From the NCBI GenBank assembly GCA_019918135.1, contig WBZZ01006272.1, positions 1 to 64,000 of the forward strand: 64,000 bases of DNA, in the 5' to 3' direction. The notes under the pieces are model-generated. The model was not told the DNA's origin. It did not search any database and worked only from the letters and a program-made list of their open reading frames with translations. Origin of the DNA: Paulinella micropora (lineage: Eukaryota; Cercozoa; Imbricatea; Euglyphida; Paulinellidae). Both the position numbers and the translations under genes were made by a program. Positions 35,283-47,106 of this stretch are shown piece by piece; the stretch's first letter is position 1; the number at the start of each line of letters is the position of its first letter.

Positions 35283-37949
35283 AAATCCGTGACAAAGTTG
35301 TAATCTTGGCACTGAAAACTAAGAGAGGAAGGGGCCGGGGGGATTAGTGGAGGCGTTGCATGTATTTATTTTGTTTGTAGCTTCTGCGCCATTCACCCCT
35401 CCCCCTTCCCCTCCCCTGCTCCTTGAGCCCCCTGGGCTCAGAGGAGAGAGGAAGAGGCAGGGGGCGCCAAGAAAGTGCAAGAAAAGTTTTTTTAATTAAA
35501 ACTCGACAAGGCATTACTCTTGACACTTGCAACGGCACCCTCAGGCCCACGTCATGTTGCTGCGGTAGCCTATGTTATAACCCTAGCCGGCACCGTCTGT
35601 GCTCTGCTCGCGCGCTAAGAGAGTGCGAAAAAGAATACGTTGAATCAAAGCTCGACGGTCTTACACTTGGGGCACTGAAAACTAGGAGTGGAGCACCGTG
35701 CTCCGGCACGACCCTGCGGCGGATGGATGACGGTGGTCAATGTGCTAGGAGGACAAAAGCCTCACTACCCAGACGGCGTCCTGTCCGTGCCATGGCTCAG
35801 CCACCGTGCGCAAGGTCAGGAAAATATGAAAAGAGGAAAAAAAATATTTTTTGCCCGACAACAAAGGGAACAGACGGGGAGGGGGGGATAGAAAGGGGGA
35901 GGGAGGGAGGAAGAAGAAGGGGAGAAGAAGGGGGCGGGGTGTACTCCCTCCCCCCCCCCTCTCGTCCCTCTGCTCCCCTTGTCCCCTGCTACCCCCCCCC
36001 CCCTCCCCCCGTCCCTTGTTTGCGCGTGCAAACGCGTTCCAAAAAAAATTTCTTTTCCACTTTTCATATTTTTCCTATTTCCGCAGATCTTGCAGAGAGA
36101 AGAGGCAGGGGCGCACTAAGAACGTACAAAAAAGAAAGTAAAAAGAAATCCCTGACAAAGTTTTAACATTGGCACTGAGAACAGGGAGAGGGAAAGAGCA
36201 GGGGTCGCGCCAAGAAAATGTAATTTACGCTGAATTAAAGCTCGACAAAGTCTCACACTTGACACTGAAAACTAGGAGCAGAGCACCGTGCTCCAGCACG
36301 ACCCTGCGGCGAATGGATGGGCGGTGGTCAATGTGCCAGGAGGACAAGAGCCCCTCACTTACCCCGACGGCTTCCTGTCCGTGCCATAGCTCGGCCACCG
36401 TGCGCAAGGTCAGAAAAATATGAAAGGAGGGAGGGGGTTAGTGGGGGCGTTGCATGTATTCATTTCTTTTGCAGCTTCTGAGCCCTTCCCCCCCCCTCCC
36501 CCCTGCTCCTTGAGCCCCGGGCTCAGGTGGGGGGGGGAGAGAGAGCACAAATTGTCTAGTCCCCTCGTCTGAGGATCGGGAGCGGGAGAGGGAAAGGGGA
36601 GGGTAGGGGCGCGCTAAGAATGTACAAGAAAAAACCACGCGAGAAAAAATTACTGAAAGAAAAAACTTTAATCTCGGCACTGAGAACGTGTACAGAGAGG
36701 GGCGGGGTGTGCTCCCCCTCCCCGTCCTCCCTCTCGTCCCTCTGTTTCCCTTATCCCCCTGATATCCCCCCTCCCCTCGTCCCTTGTTTGCGCGTGCAAA
36801 CGCGTTCCAAAAAAATTTTCTTTTCCACTTTTCATATTTTCCTATTTCTGCAGATCTTGCGCACCGTGCCCGAGCACGACCCTGCGGCGGATGGGTGGGC
36901 GGTGGTCAATGTGCTAGGAGGACAAAAACCTCACCACCACGACGGCGTCCTGTCCGTGCCATGGCTCGGCCACTGTGCGCAAGGTCAGAAAAATATGAAA
37001 AGAGGAAAAAAAACTTTTTTTGCCCGACAACAAAGGGAACAGACGGGGGGGGGGGGAGGAAAGAAAGGAGGGGAAGGAAGAAGAGAAAGGGGGGAAGAAG
37101 GGGGCGGGATGTGCTTTCCCCCCCCCGTCCCCCTCACTGTCTGAGAATCGGGAGCGGGAGCGGGAGAGGGCGGGCAGGGGCGCGCTAAGAAATGTACAAA
37201 AAAAATAAAAAAATCCATGACAAAGTTGTCATCTTGGCAATGAGAATTAGGAGATGGAGAGAATTGACGCTGAATTAAAGCTCGACGGTCGTACACTTGG
37301 GGCACTGAAAACTAGAAGCGGAGCACCGTGCTCCACCACGACCCTGCGGCGAATGGATGGGCGGTGGTCAATGTGCCAGGAGGACAAGAGCCCCTCACTT
37401 ACCCCGACGGCGTCCTGTCCGTGCCATGGCTCGGCCACCATGCGCAAGGTCAGAAAAATATGAAAAAAGGAAAAAGAATTTGGCCCGACAACAAAGGGAA
37501 CAGACGGGGGGAGGAAGAAAGGGGGAGGGAGGAAAGGAACGGAGGAAGCACGAATCGTCTTAGTCCACTGTCTGAGAATCGGGAGCGGGAGCGGGAGAGG
37601 GAGGGCAGGGGGCGCGCTAAAAAAATGTACAGAAAATTAAAAAAATCCATGACAAAGTTGTAATCTTGGCACCGAAAACTAAGAGAGGAAGGGGCCGGGG
37701 GGGGGGGGAGATTAGTAGAGGCGTTGCATGTATTTATTTTGTTTGTAGCTTCTGCGCCCCCCTTCCCCTGCCCTGCTCCTTGAGCCCCCTGGGCTCAGGG
37801 GAGGGTGGGCAGAAAGGATCTCTGGATACAGAGGGGGGGGGCGCCCCGCAAAAAAAGGGGGAGACTATTTTAAGGTTTGATAGGCTAAAGAAAAAAAGCA
37901 GTCGGTGGAAAAAAAAGCAGGGGAACTATGCGCTGCGGTGACCGACGCG
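35283..37949. repeat. Dispersed repeat array, copy A, part 1
   Basis: No protein gene is supported. Irregularly spaced copies of several words: TTGGCACTGAAAACTAAGAG-type units (35309, 35669, 36172, 36260, 36678, 37235, 37300, 37666), GGAGCACCGTGCTCC palindromes, GGTCAATGTGCTAGGAGGAC, GGCTCGGCCACCGTGCGCAAGG, CCCGACAACAAAGGGAAC, the GTTTGCGCGTGCAAAC palindrome followed by a pyrimidine tract and CCGCAG, and TTAGTGGAGGCGTTGCATGTA with TGAGCCCCCTGGGCTCA. Copies differ by indels, which rules out coding. Confidence 0.75.
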
Positions 37950-38297
37950 ATGAAAAGCCTGGCCCCCGAAGTTGCGCAACAGCAGGCCACCGTTGAACGC
38001 TTAGAACAAGAGTTAGCTTATCATGTGTCTTGGCGCCCGGGCAAAAGAAGATACAAACGCGCGATTCATGATGGTATCACTAGAGAACTTTGTTCCAGAC
38101 TAACTAAAGAGCGAACAGCACTGGCGGAGCTGAAAGAAAGAGAGTTCGAGGTTACGTTCACTGTGCAGAAGCGGGCCAGGGTTGGTGTGGAGCCGATTGC
38201 CAGCCAGGCCCCCGAGACCGTTCAAAAATATAACGAACACGCGGAGGACGCTGGCTTGCACGAGCCGGATTCTGCCCCGGGCTCTGAAATGAATTAA
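37950..38297 (+). CDS. Small coiled-coil protein (copy A)
   Basis: 115 codons from ATG 37950 (MKSLAPEVAQQQ); the frame is open upstream to 37905. A heptad-like charged helix (VERLEQELAYH) and a second helix (LTKERTALAELKEREFEV) are followed by an acidic tail. It is embedded in the repeat array and identical in copy B. Ends in TAA. Function unknown; possibly a relic of a longer gene. Confidence 0.45.
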   Translation: MKSLAPEVAQQQATVERLEQELAYHVSWRPGKRRYKRAIHDGITRELCSRLTKERTALAELKEREFEVTFTVQKRARVGVEPIASQAPETVQKYNEHAEDAGLHEPDSAPGSEMN

Positions 38298-40012
38298 ATT
38301 AGCAAAAGAGCTTATTGAAACCATTCCGGATTGGATTGAAATCTAGGAAGGCAAACCCCCCAGAGACCGGCAGGCAGCTGGGAGAGAGAAAGGGCAGCAC
38401 GCGGCACATCCCCCTCCCTCCTCAGAGCGGGGGGCAAAAATAAGTAAACTTTTTTTGGAGCCCACCGATTGGGGGGGGGGGGGGGCGCCCCCCCTACCCC
38501 TTTCTTTCTTCCCTCCCTCTGAGCCGCCTGAGCCCGGGGGGCTCAAGGAGCAGGGGAAGGGGGAATCGGGAGCGGGAGGGAAGGGGGGGGGAGGTAGGGG
38601 CGCCAAGAGAGTGCGAAAAAGAATGCGCTGAATTAAAGCTCGACGGTCTTACATTTGGGCACTGAAAACTAGGAGCAGGGCACCGTGCTCCAGCACGACC
38701 CTGCGGCGAATGAATGGGCGGTGGTCAATGTGATAGGAGGACAAAGGCCTCAGTGACACTACTCCGACTGCATCCTGTCCGTGCCATGGCTCGGCCACCG
38801 TGCGCAAGGTCAGAAAAATATGAAAAGAGGAAAAAAAAAATTCTTTGCCCGACAACAAAGGAAACAGACGGGGGGAAAGACAAAGGGCAGAGGGGAAGGG
38901 AGGGAAAATGCTCCTTCCCCCCCCCCCCTCCTTTTCCCCTTGTCCCCTGCTATCCACCATCCCCTCGTCCCTTGTTTGCGCGTGCAAACGCGTTCCAAAA
39001 AAGATTTTCTTTTCCACTTTTCATATTTTTCCTGTTTCTGCAGATCTTGCAGAGGGAAGAGGCAGGGAAGGAGGAAGCACGAATTGTCGGGGAGTGGCAG
39101 TGGGAAGGGGAGGAGCAGGGGCGCGCCAAGAAAATGTAATTTACGCTGAATTAAAGCTCGACAAAGTCTTACACTTGACACTTGCAACGGCACCCTCAAG
39201 CCGCCGCAGCATCCGGCCCACTCGACGGTCGTACACGTTGGCATTGAAAACTAGGAGCGGAGCACCGTGCTCCAGCGCGACCTTGCGGCGAATGGATGGG
39301 CGGTGGTCAATGTGCTAGGAGGGCAAGAGCCTTCAACTTACCCCGACGGCGTCCTGTCCGTGCCATAGCTCGGCCACCGTGCGCAAGGTCAGAAAAATAT
39401 GAAAAGAGGAAAAAAAAATTTCTTGCCCAACAACAAAGGGAACAGACGGGAGAAAGAGGAAGGGGGGAAGAGGAAGGGGGGAAGAAGGGGGCCGGATGTG
39501 CTTCCCCCCCCCCCCCGGGTCCCTTCTCACTGTCTGAGAATCGGGGGTGGGAGCCGGAGAAGGGAGGGCAGGGGCGCGCTAGGAAATGTACAAAAAAAAT
39601 TAAAAAGACCCCTGACAAAGTCTTAATCTTGGCACTGAGAATTAGGAGATGGAGAGAATTGACGCTGAATTAAAGCTCGACGGTCGTACACTTGGGCACT
39701 GAAAACTAGGAGCGTAGCACCGTGATGAGCGGTGGTCAATGTGCCAGGAGGACAAGGGCCTCACTACCCCACGGCGTCCCGTCCGTGTCATGGCTCGACC
39801 ACCGTGCGCAAGGTCAGAAAAATATAAAAAGAGGAAAAAAATATTTTTTTGCCCGACAACAAAGGGAACAGACAGGGGAAAAGAAGAAGGGGAGGGGAGG
39901 GGAAAAGAAGGGGGCGGGATGTGCTTCTCCCCGCCACCCCCCCTCACTGTCTGAGAATCGGGAGGGAAGGGGGAAAGGCGCTCGGCATAGGGGGGGGGGG
40001 GGGGGGGGGGGG
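38298..40012. repeat. Dispersed repeat array, copy A, part 2
   Basis: Further units of the same family (TTGGGCACTGAAAACTAGG at 38660, 39240, 39629 and 39700; GTTTGCGCGTGCAAAC at about 38977), plus a G-run/C-run hairpin (38470-38493). It ends in a run of about 22 G (39991-40012), where the large gene begins. Confidence 0.75.
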
Positions 40013-42086
40013 ATCGGCACTGGGGCGGCTGGGGCGGCTGGGGCCGCTGAACCCACTCTCGTTGGGCGGCGTCGTCGAGCTGGCTAACGGCGAGGACGCG
40101 GTGGCGGAGGCCCAGCTGCAGCACGCGCTCAGCTTGCTGCCCTACCTCCGTGGCCCCCGCGCGGTGGGCGACAGGTTGCCCCCGGGCTTAATCCGCTCGA
40201 GCGGCACCACCGCGCAGGACCGCGATCTGGCGTTGCTCCTGTGCCGGGACTTCAAAAGCCTGTCGGGGGGCGGTTCGTGGCTGCGGCAGGAGCTGAGCGC
40301 GCGCTGGTGCAAGCTCCGGGTGGCCTGGGACGAGGGCACCCTAGCGACGCCTCTCAACATCCTCTGCCCCCCCTCCACGTCGAGGCTGTGCATGCTCGAG
40401 GTCTGGCTGGCCATGTTGCTGGACGAGCTCCTGGGGGACCCCCGGCGGGAGAACACGCTGCAGCGCCGGCGCCTGCTGGCAGAGCTGGCGCCCGTGCTGG
40501 CCAGGCCTCTAGACCAGGGTGGCAGAGAGGAGGCCACCGAGTGGCTCTGCCCCCCCTGGCAGACCCCGCCCAGCTTGTACCTGCAGCGGCTGGAGCACTC
40601 GGCGCACAGGCTCTTGCTAGGCGCACTTTTTGCCCTGCACCGCGAGGCGCAGCAGCAGGCCGCCCTGTTAGGCAGCCAGGCAGGCCATGGCGGCTGGTGG
40701 AGCCACGCCACCCTGCAGACCCTCGCCTGCCAGCTCCGCCTCGACCGCTGGGCCAGCCCCAGGCTGCGCGAGCCCAAGCCCTACGCCCGCGCGCTCCTCT
40801 GGCTGCTGCTCCCAGGCGTCGACTCCATCCCCTACTCCGTCAGCCGCTCCGAGGAGCTGGAGGCTACGCGCCTGCTGCAGGCGCAGCACCAGCTGGAGCA
40901 ATGCCTCCAGGCGGCCTCCTGTCTCCACACCTTTGTCCTGCTGTCCCCCCGCGACCTGGCTAGGGCCCCGCACCTTAGCTGCGCCGCCGCCTGGGCCTGG
41001 CTCGACAACGCCCAGGTCCTGCAGCAGGTGCTGACCAAAAACCTCAAGGCAGCCAACGGCGAGCCCCGCCAGCTCCTGGACCTCTTGACGCACTACTGCC
41101 AGACCGAACACCAGGCCCCCGGCGCCCTGGCCCTGCCCAACCTCTGCAGGCTCCTCCGCGGGCACTCCCAGATCACCTCCTGCCTGGTGCTGCTGGCCCT
41201 CCTCGGGGGGCTGCCCACGCACAGCCCAGAGCTCGCGCGCCGCCTGGCCGGGACGAGGGTCGTTGTCGCCGCGGTCGCGGGCGCCCACCCCCAGGGGCCC
41301 ACCGCCACCACCAAACAAGTGCGGCTCTCGGTCCTCCTGGCCCTGCTGCTGCGCATGCTGCTACGGGGCCGCGCCGTCAGCGACGCCCTGCCCGCCAGCG
41401 AAAGGCAGCGCGCTAACGAGGCGCGCACAGCCACCCCTGACTCCACCACCACCGCCCGCCGCCGGCGCCCCCACCCCGCCGCGCCCGCCGACGGTGGCGG
41501 CGCCCTCTGGGTGAGCGAGAACGATCCCTTGCTGTCCGTCCTGCTGACTCTCTTGGTCGCCACCGCCCTGGTCTTGTTGTCTCCCGGCCTGCGCGGGAGA
41601 GATCCCGGGGGGCAGCGCCGCTTCGAGGGTGCGCTCGGCGCCCTGCTCGGCAACCTCCACGCGCCCGCCTGGCTAGGCGCTTGGCTGCGCGCTGTTTACG
41701 ACAGCGGAACCGACCAGCAGGCCACCTACGAAGCCTGGCACGACGACGTCAAGTGCCCCCTCCACTCCTACGCCGAGACACTCATGATTCGTCGCCGGGA
41801 CAGCGGCGCCGCAGCCAAGGGCGCAAGTTCCGGCGCCCACATCCAACGGGAACTCAAACTCCTGTCCAGCCTCCACGGCAACCTCTCCTTGCAACGCCTC
41901 GTTCCTAGCCTCTGCGAGGGTAGCGCAGGGGTACAGCTGGGCGGCCGCCAGACCAGCACCGTCGGTGTGCTGCTGCCTTACCTGCTCAACTCCATGGGGG
42001 CCGACGCCTTCGCCTCTTTTGTACAAAGCCTGCATCTCATCATGGAGCGGGCCCACGACGAATTCGACGACTGGTTACTATCATGA
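40013..42086 (+). CDS. Large helical protein of unknown family, 5' end truncated
   Basis: About 690 codons of high-GC, Leu/Ala/Arg-rich, mostly helical sequence with no recognised motif, ending DDWLLS, TGA, with an ATGA overlap to the next ORF. No native start is visible: the frame emerges from the repeat array through the G run, and the only upstream Met (39849) lies in array sequence. Its last 62 codons are duplicated at 33089-33277. The tail ALYSLLAAH-type helical style resembles the C-terminal part of the LRR-like protein at 14811-17154, but homology was not shown. Likely a real gene cut at its 5' end by recombination in the G run. Confidence 0.6.
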
Positions 42087-42265
42087 TTGAAAACGCCGCG
42101 TTCCCCCAACGGAAGACACACATTGAACTTGCCATTGCAGAAATCACAGACCTGCCCTTTGAAATAGGCGACCTAGGCGGCTTGGCGTCCGCAACGACGG
42201 CGACGACGATGACGACGTCGCAGCTCATGCACAGCGCTAGGCCTGCGCGCTCTGCATTTTATTAA
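42083..42265 (+). CDS. Small acidic ORF after the large gene (copy B)
   Basis: Counterpart of 33274-33456, here in its native position directly behind the large gene with an ATGA overlap. Differences include IGDL for IDDL and a shorter Thr run (MTTSQL). Confidence 0.4.
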   Translation: MIENAAFPQRKTHIELAIAEITDLPFEIGDLGGLASATTATTMTTSQLMHSARPARSAFY

Positions 42266-42468
42266 AAACCGGGGGGAGGAATGCATGCCTCTCCCCCCCC
42301 CCCCCGCGCCAGCGGGGCTGTGCCCGCGCGGAAAAGACAAGAGGGAAAGGAGAAAGGGACAGGGGAGGGGGGCGCGTTTTATCTGCTCCTCTTCTCACCC
42401 GTTTTGGAAACCTTGGCGTCATTCATTCGTCATTCATTTATTTTAAAAAGACCTAGAACTTTGCGCGC

Positions 42469-43046
42469 ATGATTTCGCGAGAGAAAAAGCAACACTTACC
42501 TACTTGCCCCAAACAAACGCAAGAATTCGAGGAAAAGCTTCGAAAAATGCACGCGGCACAGGTTGAGCAATACAATCTAGATCACGCAGTATTCCTCAGA
42601 GCAGCTCCGGTTCAAACAAAAAATATGCCTTCGAAGCTTGCGTGGAAAACATTCACAACCAAACCGCCCCTTTGCCAATCAAGGAGAAAAAACTAGCTGC
42701 ACTCGAAGTGATGCAAGTACACCATTCGGAACTCGAGATTGCCGTACGCCAAGGACTCGGAACCTGCGTCTATAACGCAACAATCAGCTGCGGCCCCCTG
42801 GGATCGGTCACGACTGCTATTGCAGAGTATGAAGCAGAAGCGCTAGAGTCCTCGAGATCCAAGCTGGAAGCGCAGTGTCGCGCTTTGGAAAAACTTCAGT
42901 CCTCTGCGCTGAAACTACAGAAGAGTATGATTGAAGATTTCAAAGGACTAGTTGAAGCTACCAAGACGACTCAGTTCTACAAAGGCTTGCCGGCCGAGGT
43001 ACAAGACGCGACAAACAAAATGGCGCTAGAAACCGAGGACGAATGA
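42469..43046 (+). CDS. Coiled-coil protein, two frames joined at A_AAA_AAT (copy B)
   Basis: Counterpart of 33659-34236, with the same slippery heptamer at 42618-42624 and the same two frames. One substitution near the N-terminus (SRE for SPE). Confidence 0.5.
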
Positions 43047-43293
43047 AGAGGTACGCTACATTTCCAACCAACGCCCAAGACAGCCTGCTGCAGGCACGAG
43101 CTCTTCTCGGGCAGGTCTAATAGCTCATAGGTGGGGTACAGGTGTTCATTAAAAAAAACGGTTTTTACTGAAAATATTTCACTTTTTTAGTCCGCTGATA
43201 CGGTCGAAACACCGGTGTGATACGGCCGGAAAGGGTGTTCTGCCGAAATGTCCTCTGGTATTGCCTTTTTTGACCATATCATTCTTTCCAGAT

Positions 43294-43781
43294 CTACAAA
43301 ACCAGGTTTATAAGCACCCACACCAACACCATCAGGGCAACGCCCCAGAAACCCGCGCCTGCACGCGCAGCAGACGACGACGATTGTGCCTTGGGCTCTT
43401 CGCTCGGCAGTGACGGGTCGCGGCGGCAGTGCCAGTCCACCGAGTAATCAATGACACAACCGTCCTGCATCGAAGATGACCTGCAAATCGGCCTCACGTA
43501 GGCATCTACTTCGTCCACGTGGCCAAGAAGAAATCAAATCCTCCATTCCAAAGGCTAGGAATCCTAGAATTCTCAGTGCAGTTGGTGCAATTGCAACGTG
43601 GCACCGTGCCGCAGGCATAACCAACCTCGTCGTACACGACACTACAGTTGGCACGATAATTCAGGAATTGGACACGAGGCCACACGTCGGGTGTCACTAT
43701 GACGTCCCCGGGCTCCTTGTCAAAACATTGCGTTGACTCGTTACTTAGCGCAGCATAAGTGGCATAGTACTGGCGATTCAC
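43294..43781 (-). CDS. Cys-rich membrane protein, frameshifted (copy B)
   Basis: Counterpart of 34484-34971, with the same two overlapping frames and the same break. C-terminal hydrophobic anchor present. Confidence 0.5.
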
Positions 43782-44092
43782 CCGTTAGTGGAAGCGACGC
43801 GCAACCTCGTAAAGAACTGGGACGAGTCATAACGGAAAGAGCCCAGGCCTATGTGAATTCATGTAAAAACCCCCTAAAGTGTAATCTTTCAAGTAATGAT
43901 GGCACAAAGCCCGGCTGGCTCGCGCAGGGCTCGTACAACATTGTCTTATGTGATCAGAAGGAGCGAGAGAAAATATATCGCTTTGGCTTCTTTACGTACG
44001 ATAGCAAGAATCGCGCTAAAGAGCGAGTGGCATGGAACAAAGCTATGAGGCACGCCGGAATCGCGCTAAGAAATATACAACAAAAAAATTAA
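43733..44092 (+). CDS. Fragment with kinase-like glycine loop (copy B)
   Basis: Counterpart of 34923-35282, identical at protein level. No good start codon; probably a truncated remnant. Confidence 0.4.
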   Translation: MTRYLAQHKWHSTGDSPVSGSDAQPRKELGRVITERAQAYVNSCKNPLKCNLSSNDGTKPGWLAQGSYNIVLCDQKEREKIYRFGFFTYDSKNRAKERVAWNKAMRHAGIALRNIQQKN

Positions 44093-46758
44093 AAATCCGT
44101 GACAAAGTTGTAATCTTGGCACTGAAAACTAAGAGAGGAAGGGGCCGGGGGGGATTAGTGGAGGCGTTGCATGTATTTATTTTGTTTGTAGCTTCTGCGC
44201 CATTCACCCCTCCCCCTTCCCCTCCCCTGCTCCTTGAGCCCCCTGGGCTCAGAGGAGAGAGGAAGAGGCAGGGGGCGCCAAGAAAGTGCAAGAAAAGTTT
44301 TTTTAATTAAAACTCGACAAGGCATTACTCTTGACACTTGCAACGGCACCCTCAGGCCCACGTCATGTTGCTGCGGTAGCCTATGTTATAACCCTAGCCG
44401 GCACCGTCTGTGCTCTGCTCGCGCGCTAAGAGAGTGCGAAAAAGAATACGTTGAATCAAAGCTCGACGGTCTTACACTTGGGGCACTGAAAACTAGGAGT
44501 GGAGCACCGTGCTCCGGCACGACCCTGTGGCGGATGGATGACGGTGGTCAATGTGCTAGGAGGACAAAAGCCTCACTACCCAGACGGCGTCCTGTCCGTG
44601 CCATGGCTCAGCCACCGTGCGCAAGGTCAGGAAAATATGAAAAGAGGAAAAAAAATATTTTTTGCCCGACAACAAAGGGAACAGACGGGGAGGGGGGGAT
44701 AGAAAGGGGGAGGGAGGGAGGAAGAAGAAGGGGAGAAGAAGGGGGCGGGGTGTACTCCCTCCCCCCCCCCTCTCGTCCCTCTGCTCCCCTTGTCCCCTGC
44801 TACCCCCCCCCCCTCCCCCCGTCCCTTGTTTGCGCGTGCAAACGCGTTCCAAAAAAATTTCTTTTCCACTTTTCATATTTTTCCTATTTCCGCAGATCTT
44901 GCAGAGAGAAGAGGCAGGGGCGCACTAAGAACGTACAAAAAAGAAAGTAAAAAGAAATCCCTGACAAAGTTTTAACATTGGCACTGAGAACAGGGAGAGG
45001 GAAAGAGCAGGGGTCGCGCCAAGAAAATGTAATTTACGCTGAATTAAAGCTCGACAAAGTCTCACACTTGACACTGAAAACTAGGAGCAGAGCACCGTGC
45101 TCCAGCACGACCCTGCGGCGAATGGATGGGCGGTGGTCAATGTGCCAGGAGGACAAGAGCCCCTCACTTACCCCGACGGCTTCCTGTCCGTGCCATAGCT
45201 CGGCCACCGTGCGCAAGGTCAGAAAAATATGAAAGGAGGGAGGGGGTTAGTGGAGGCGTTGCATGTATTCATTTCTTTTGCAGCTTCTGAGCCCTTCCCC
45301 CCCCTCCCCCCTGCTCCTTGAGCCCCGGGCTCAGGTGGGGGGGGAGAGAGAGCACAAATTGTCTAGTCCCCTCGTCTGAGGATCGGGAGCGGGAGAGGGA
45401 AAGGGGAGGGTAGGGGCGCGCTAAGAATGTACAAGAAAAAACCACGCGAGAAAAAATTACTGAAAGAAAAAACTTTAATCTCGGCACTGAGAACGTGTAC
45501 AGAGAGGGGCGGGGTGTGCTCCCCCTCCCCGTCCTCCCTCTCGTCCCTCTGTTTCCCTTATCCCCCTGATATCCCCCTCCCCTCGTCCCTTGTTTGCGCG
45601 TGCAAACGCGTTCCAAAAAAATTTTCTTTTCCACTTTTCATATTTTCCTATTTCCGCAGATCTTGCGCACCGTGCCCGAGCACGACCCTGCGGCGGATGG
45701 GTGGGCGGTGGTCAATGTGCTAGGAGGACAAAAACCTCACCACCACGACGGCGTCCTGTCCGTGCCATGGCTCGGCCACTGTGCGCAAGGTCAGAAAAAT
45801 ATGAAAAGAGGAAAAAAAAACTTTTTTTGCCCGACAACAAAGGGAACAGACGGGGGGGGGGGGAGGAAAGAAAGGAGGGGAAGGAAGAAGAGAAAGGGGG
45901 GAAGAAGGGGGCGGGATGTGCTTTCCCCCCCCCCGTCCCCCTCACTGTCTGAGAATCGGGAGCGGGAGCGGGAGAGGGCGGGCAGGGGCGCGCTAAGAAA
46001 TGTACAAAAAAAATAAAAAAATCCATGACAAAGTTGTCATCTTGGCAATGAGAATTAGGAGATGGAGAGAATTGACGCTGAATTAAAGCTCGACGGTCGT
46101 ACACTTGGGGCACTGAAAACTAGAAGCGGAGCACCGTGCTCCACCACGACCCTGCGGCGAATGGATGGGCGGTGGTCAATGTGCCAGGAGGACAAGAGCC
46201 CCTCACTTACCCCGACGGCGTCCTGTCCGTGCCATGGCTCGGCCACCATGCGCAAGGTCAGAAAAATATGAAAAAAGGAAAAAGAATTTGGCCCGACAAC
46301 AAAGGGAACAGACGGGGGGGAGGAAGAAAGGGGGAGGGAGGAAAGGAAGGGAGGAAGCACGAATCGTCTTAGTCCACTGTCTGAGAATCGGGAGCGGGAG
46401 CGGGAGAGGGAGGGCAGGGGGCGCGCTAAAAAAATGTACAGAAAATTAAAAAAATCCATGACAAAGTTGTAATCTTGGCACCGAAAACTAAGAGAGGAAG
46501 GGGCCGGGGGGGGGGGGAGATTAGTAGAGGCGTTGCATGTATTTATTTTGTTTGTAGCTTCTGCGCCCCCCTTCCCCTGCCCTGCTCCTTGAGCCCCCTG
46601 GGCTCAGGGGAGGGTGGGCAGAAAGGATCTCTGGATACAGAGGGGGGGGGCGCCCCGCAAAAAAAGGGGGAGACTATTTTAAGGTTTGATAGGCTAAAGA
46701 AAAAAAGCAGTCGGTGGAAAAAAAAGCAGGGGAACTATGCGCTGCGGTGACCGACGCG
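44093..46758. repeat. Dispersed repeat array, copy B, part 1
   Basis: Counterpart of 35283-37949, with the same units and order and small homopolymer differences. Confidence 0.75.
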
Positions 46759-47106
46759 ATGAAAAGCCTGGCCCCCGAAGTTGCGCAACAGCAGGCCACC
46801 GTTGAACGCTTAGAACAAGAGTTAGCTTATCATGTGTCTTGGCGCCCGGGCAAAAGAAGATACAAACGCGCGATTCATGATGGTATCACTAGAGAACTTT
46901 GTTCCAGACTAACTAAAGAGCGAACAGCACTGGCGGAGCTGAAAGAAAGAGAGTTCGAGGTTACGTTCACTGTGCAGAAGCGGGCCAGGGTTGGTGTGGA
47001 GCCGATTGCCAGCCAGGCCCCCGAGACCGTTCAAAAATATAACGAACACGCGGAGGACGCTGGCTTGCACGAGCCGGATTCTGCCCCGGGCTCTGAAATG
47101 AATTAA
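46759..47106 (+). CDS. Small coiled-coil protein (copy B)
   Basis: Counterpart of 37950-38297, identical at protein level; frame open upstream to 46714. Confidence 0.45.
   Translation: MKSLAPEVAQQQATVERLEQELAYHVSWRPGKRRYKRAIHDGITRELCSRLTKERTALAELKEREFEVTFTVQKRARVGVEPIASQAPETVQKYNEHAEDAGLHEPDSAPGSEMN

Larger units (their letters stand above)
33087..40012 (+). repeat. Long direct repeat, copy A
   Basis: Near-identical to 41896-48810 (offset 8809 at the left, slowly reduced by homopolymer indels). Only scattered substitutions were seen, for example 33294 T/C and 33669 C/G. It begins inside the 3' end of a large gene and ends in a run of about 22 G at 39991-40012. Contents: a gene 3' fragment, five small ORFs and a dispersed-repeat array. 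Confidence 0.9.

Noticed and set aside
41673-42056. Minus-strand ORF antisense to the large gene
   Set aside because: Shadow of a high-GC coding frame; no independent motif.
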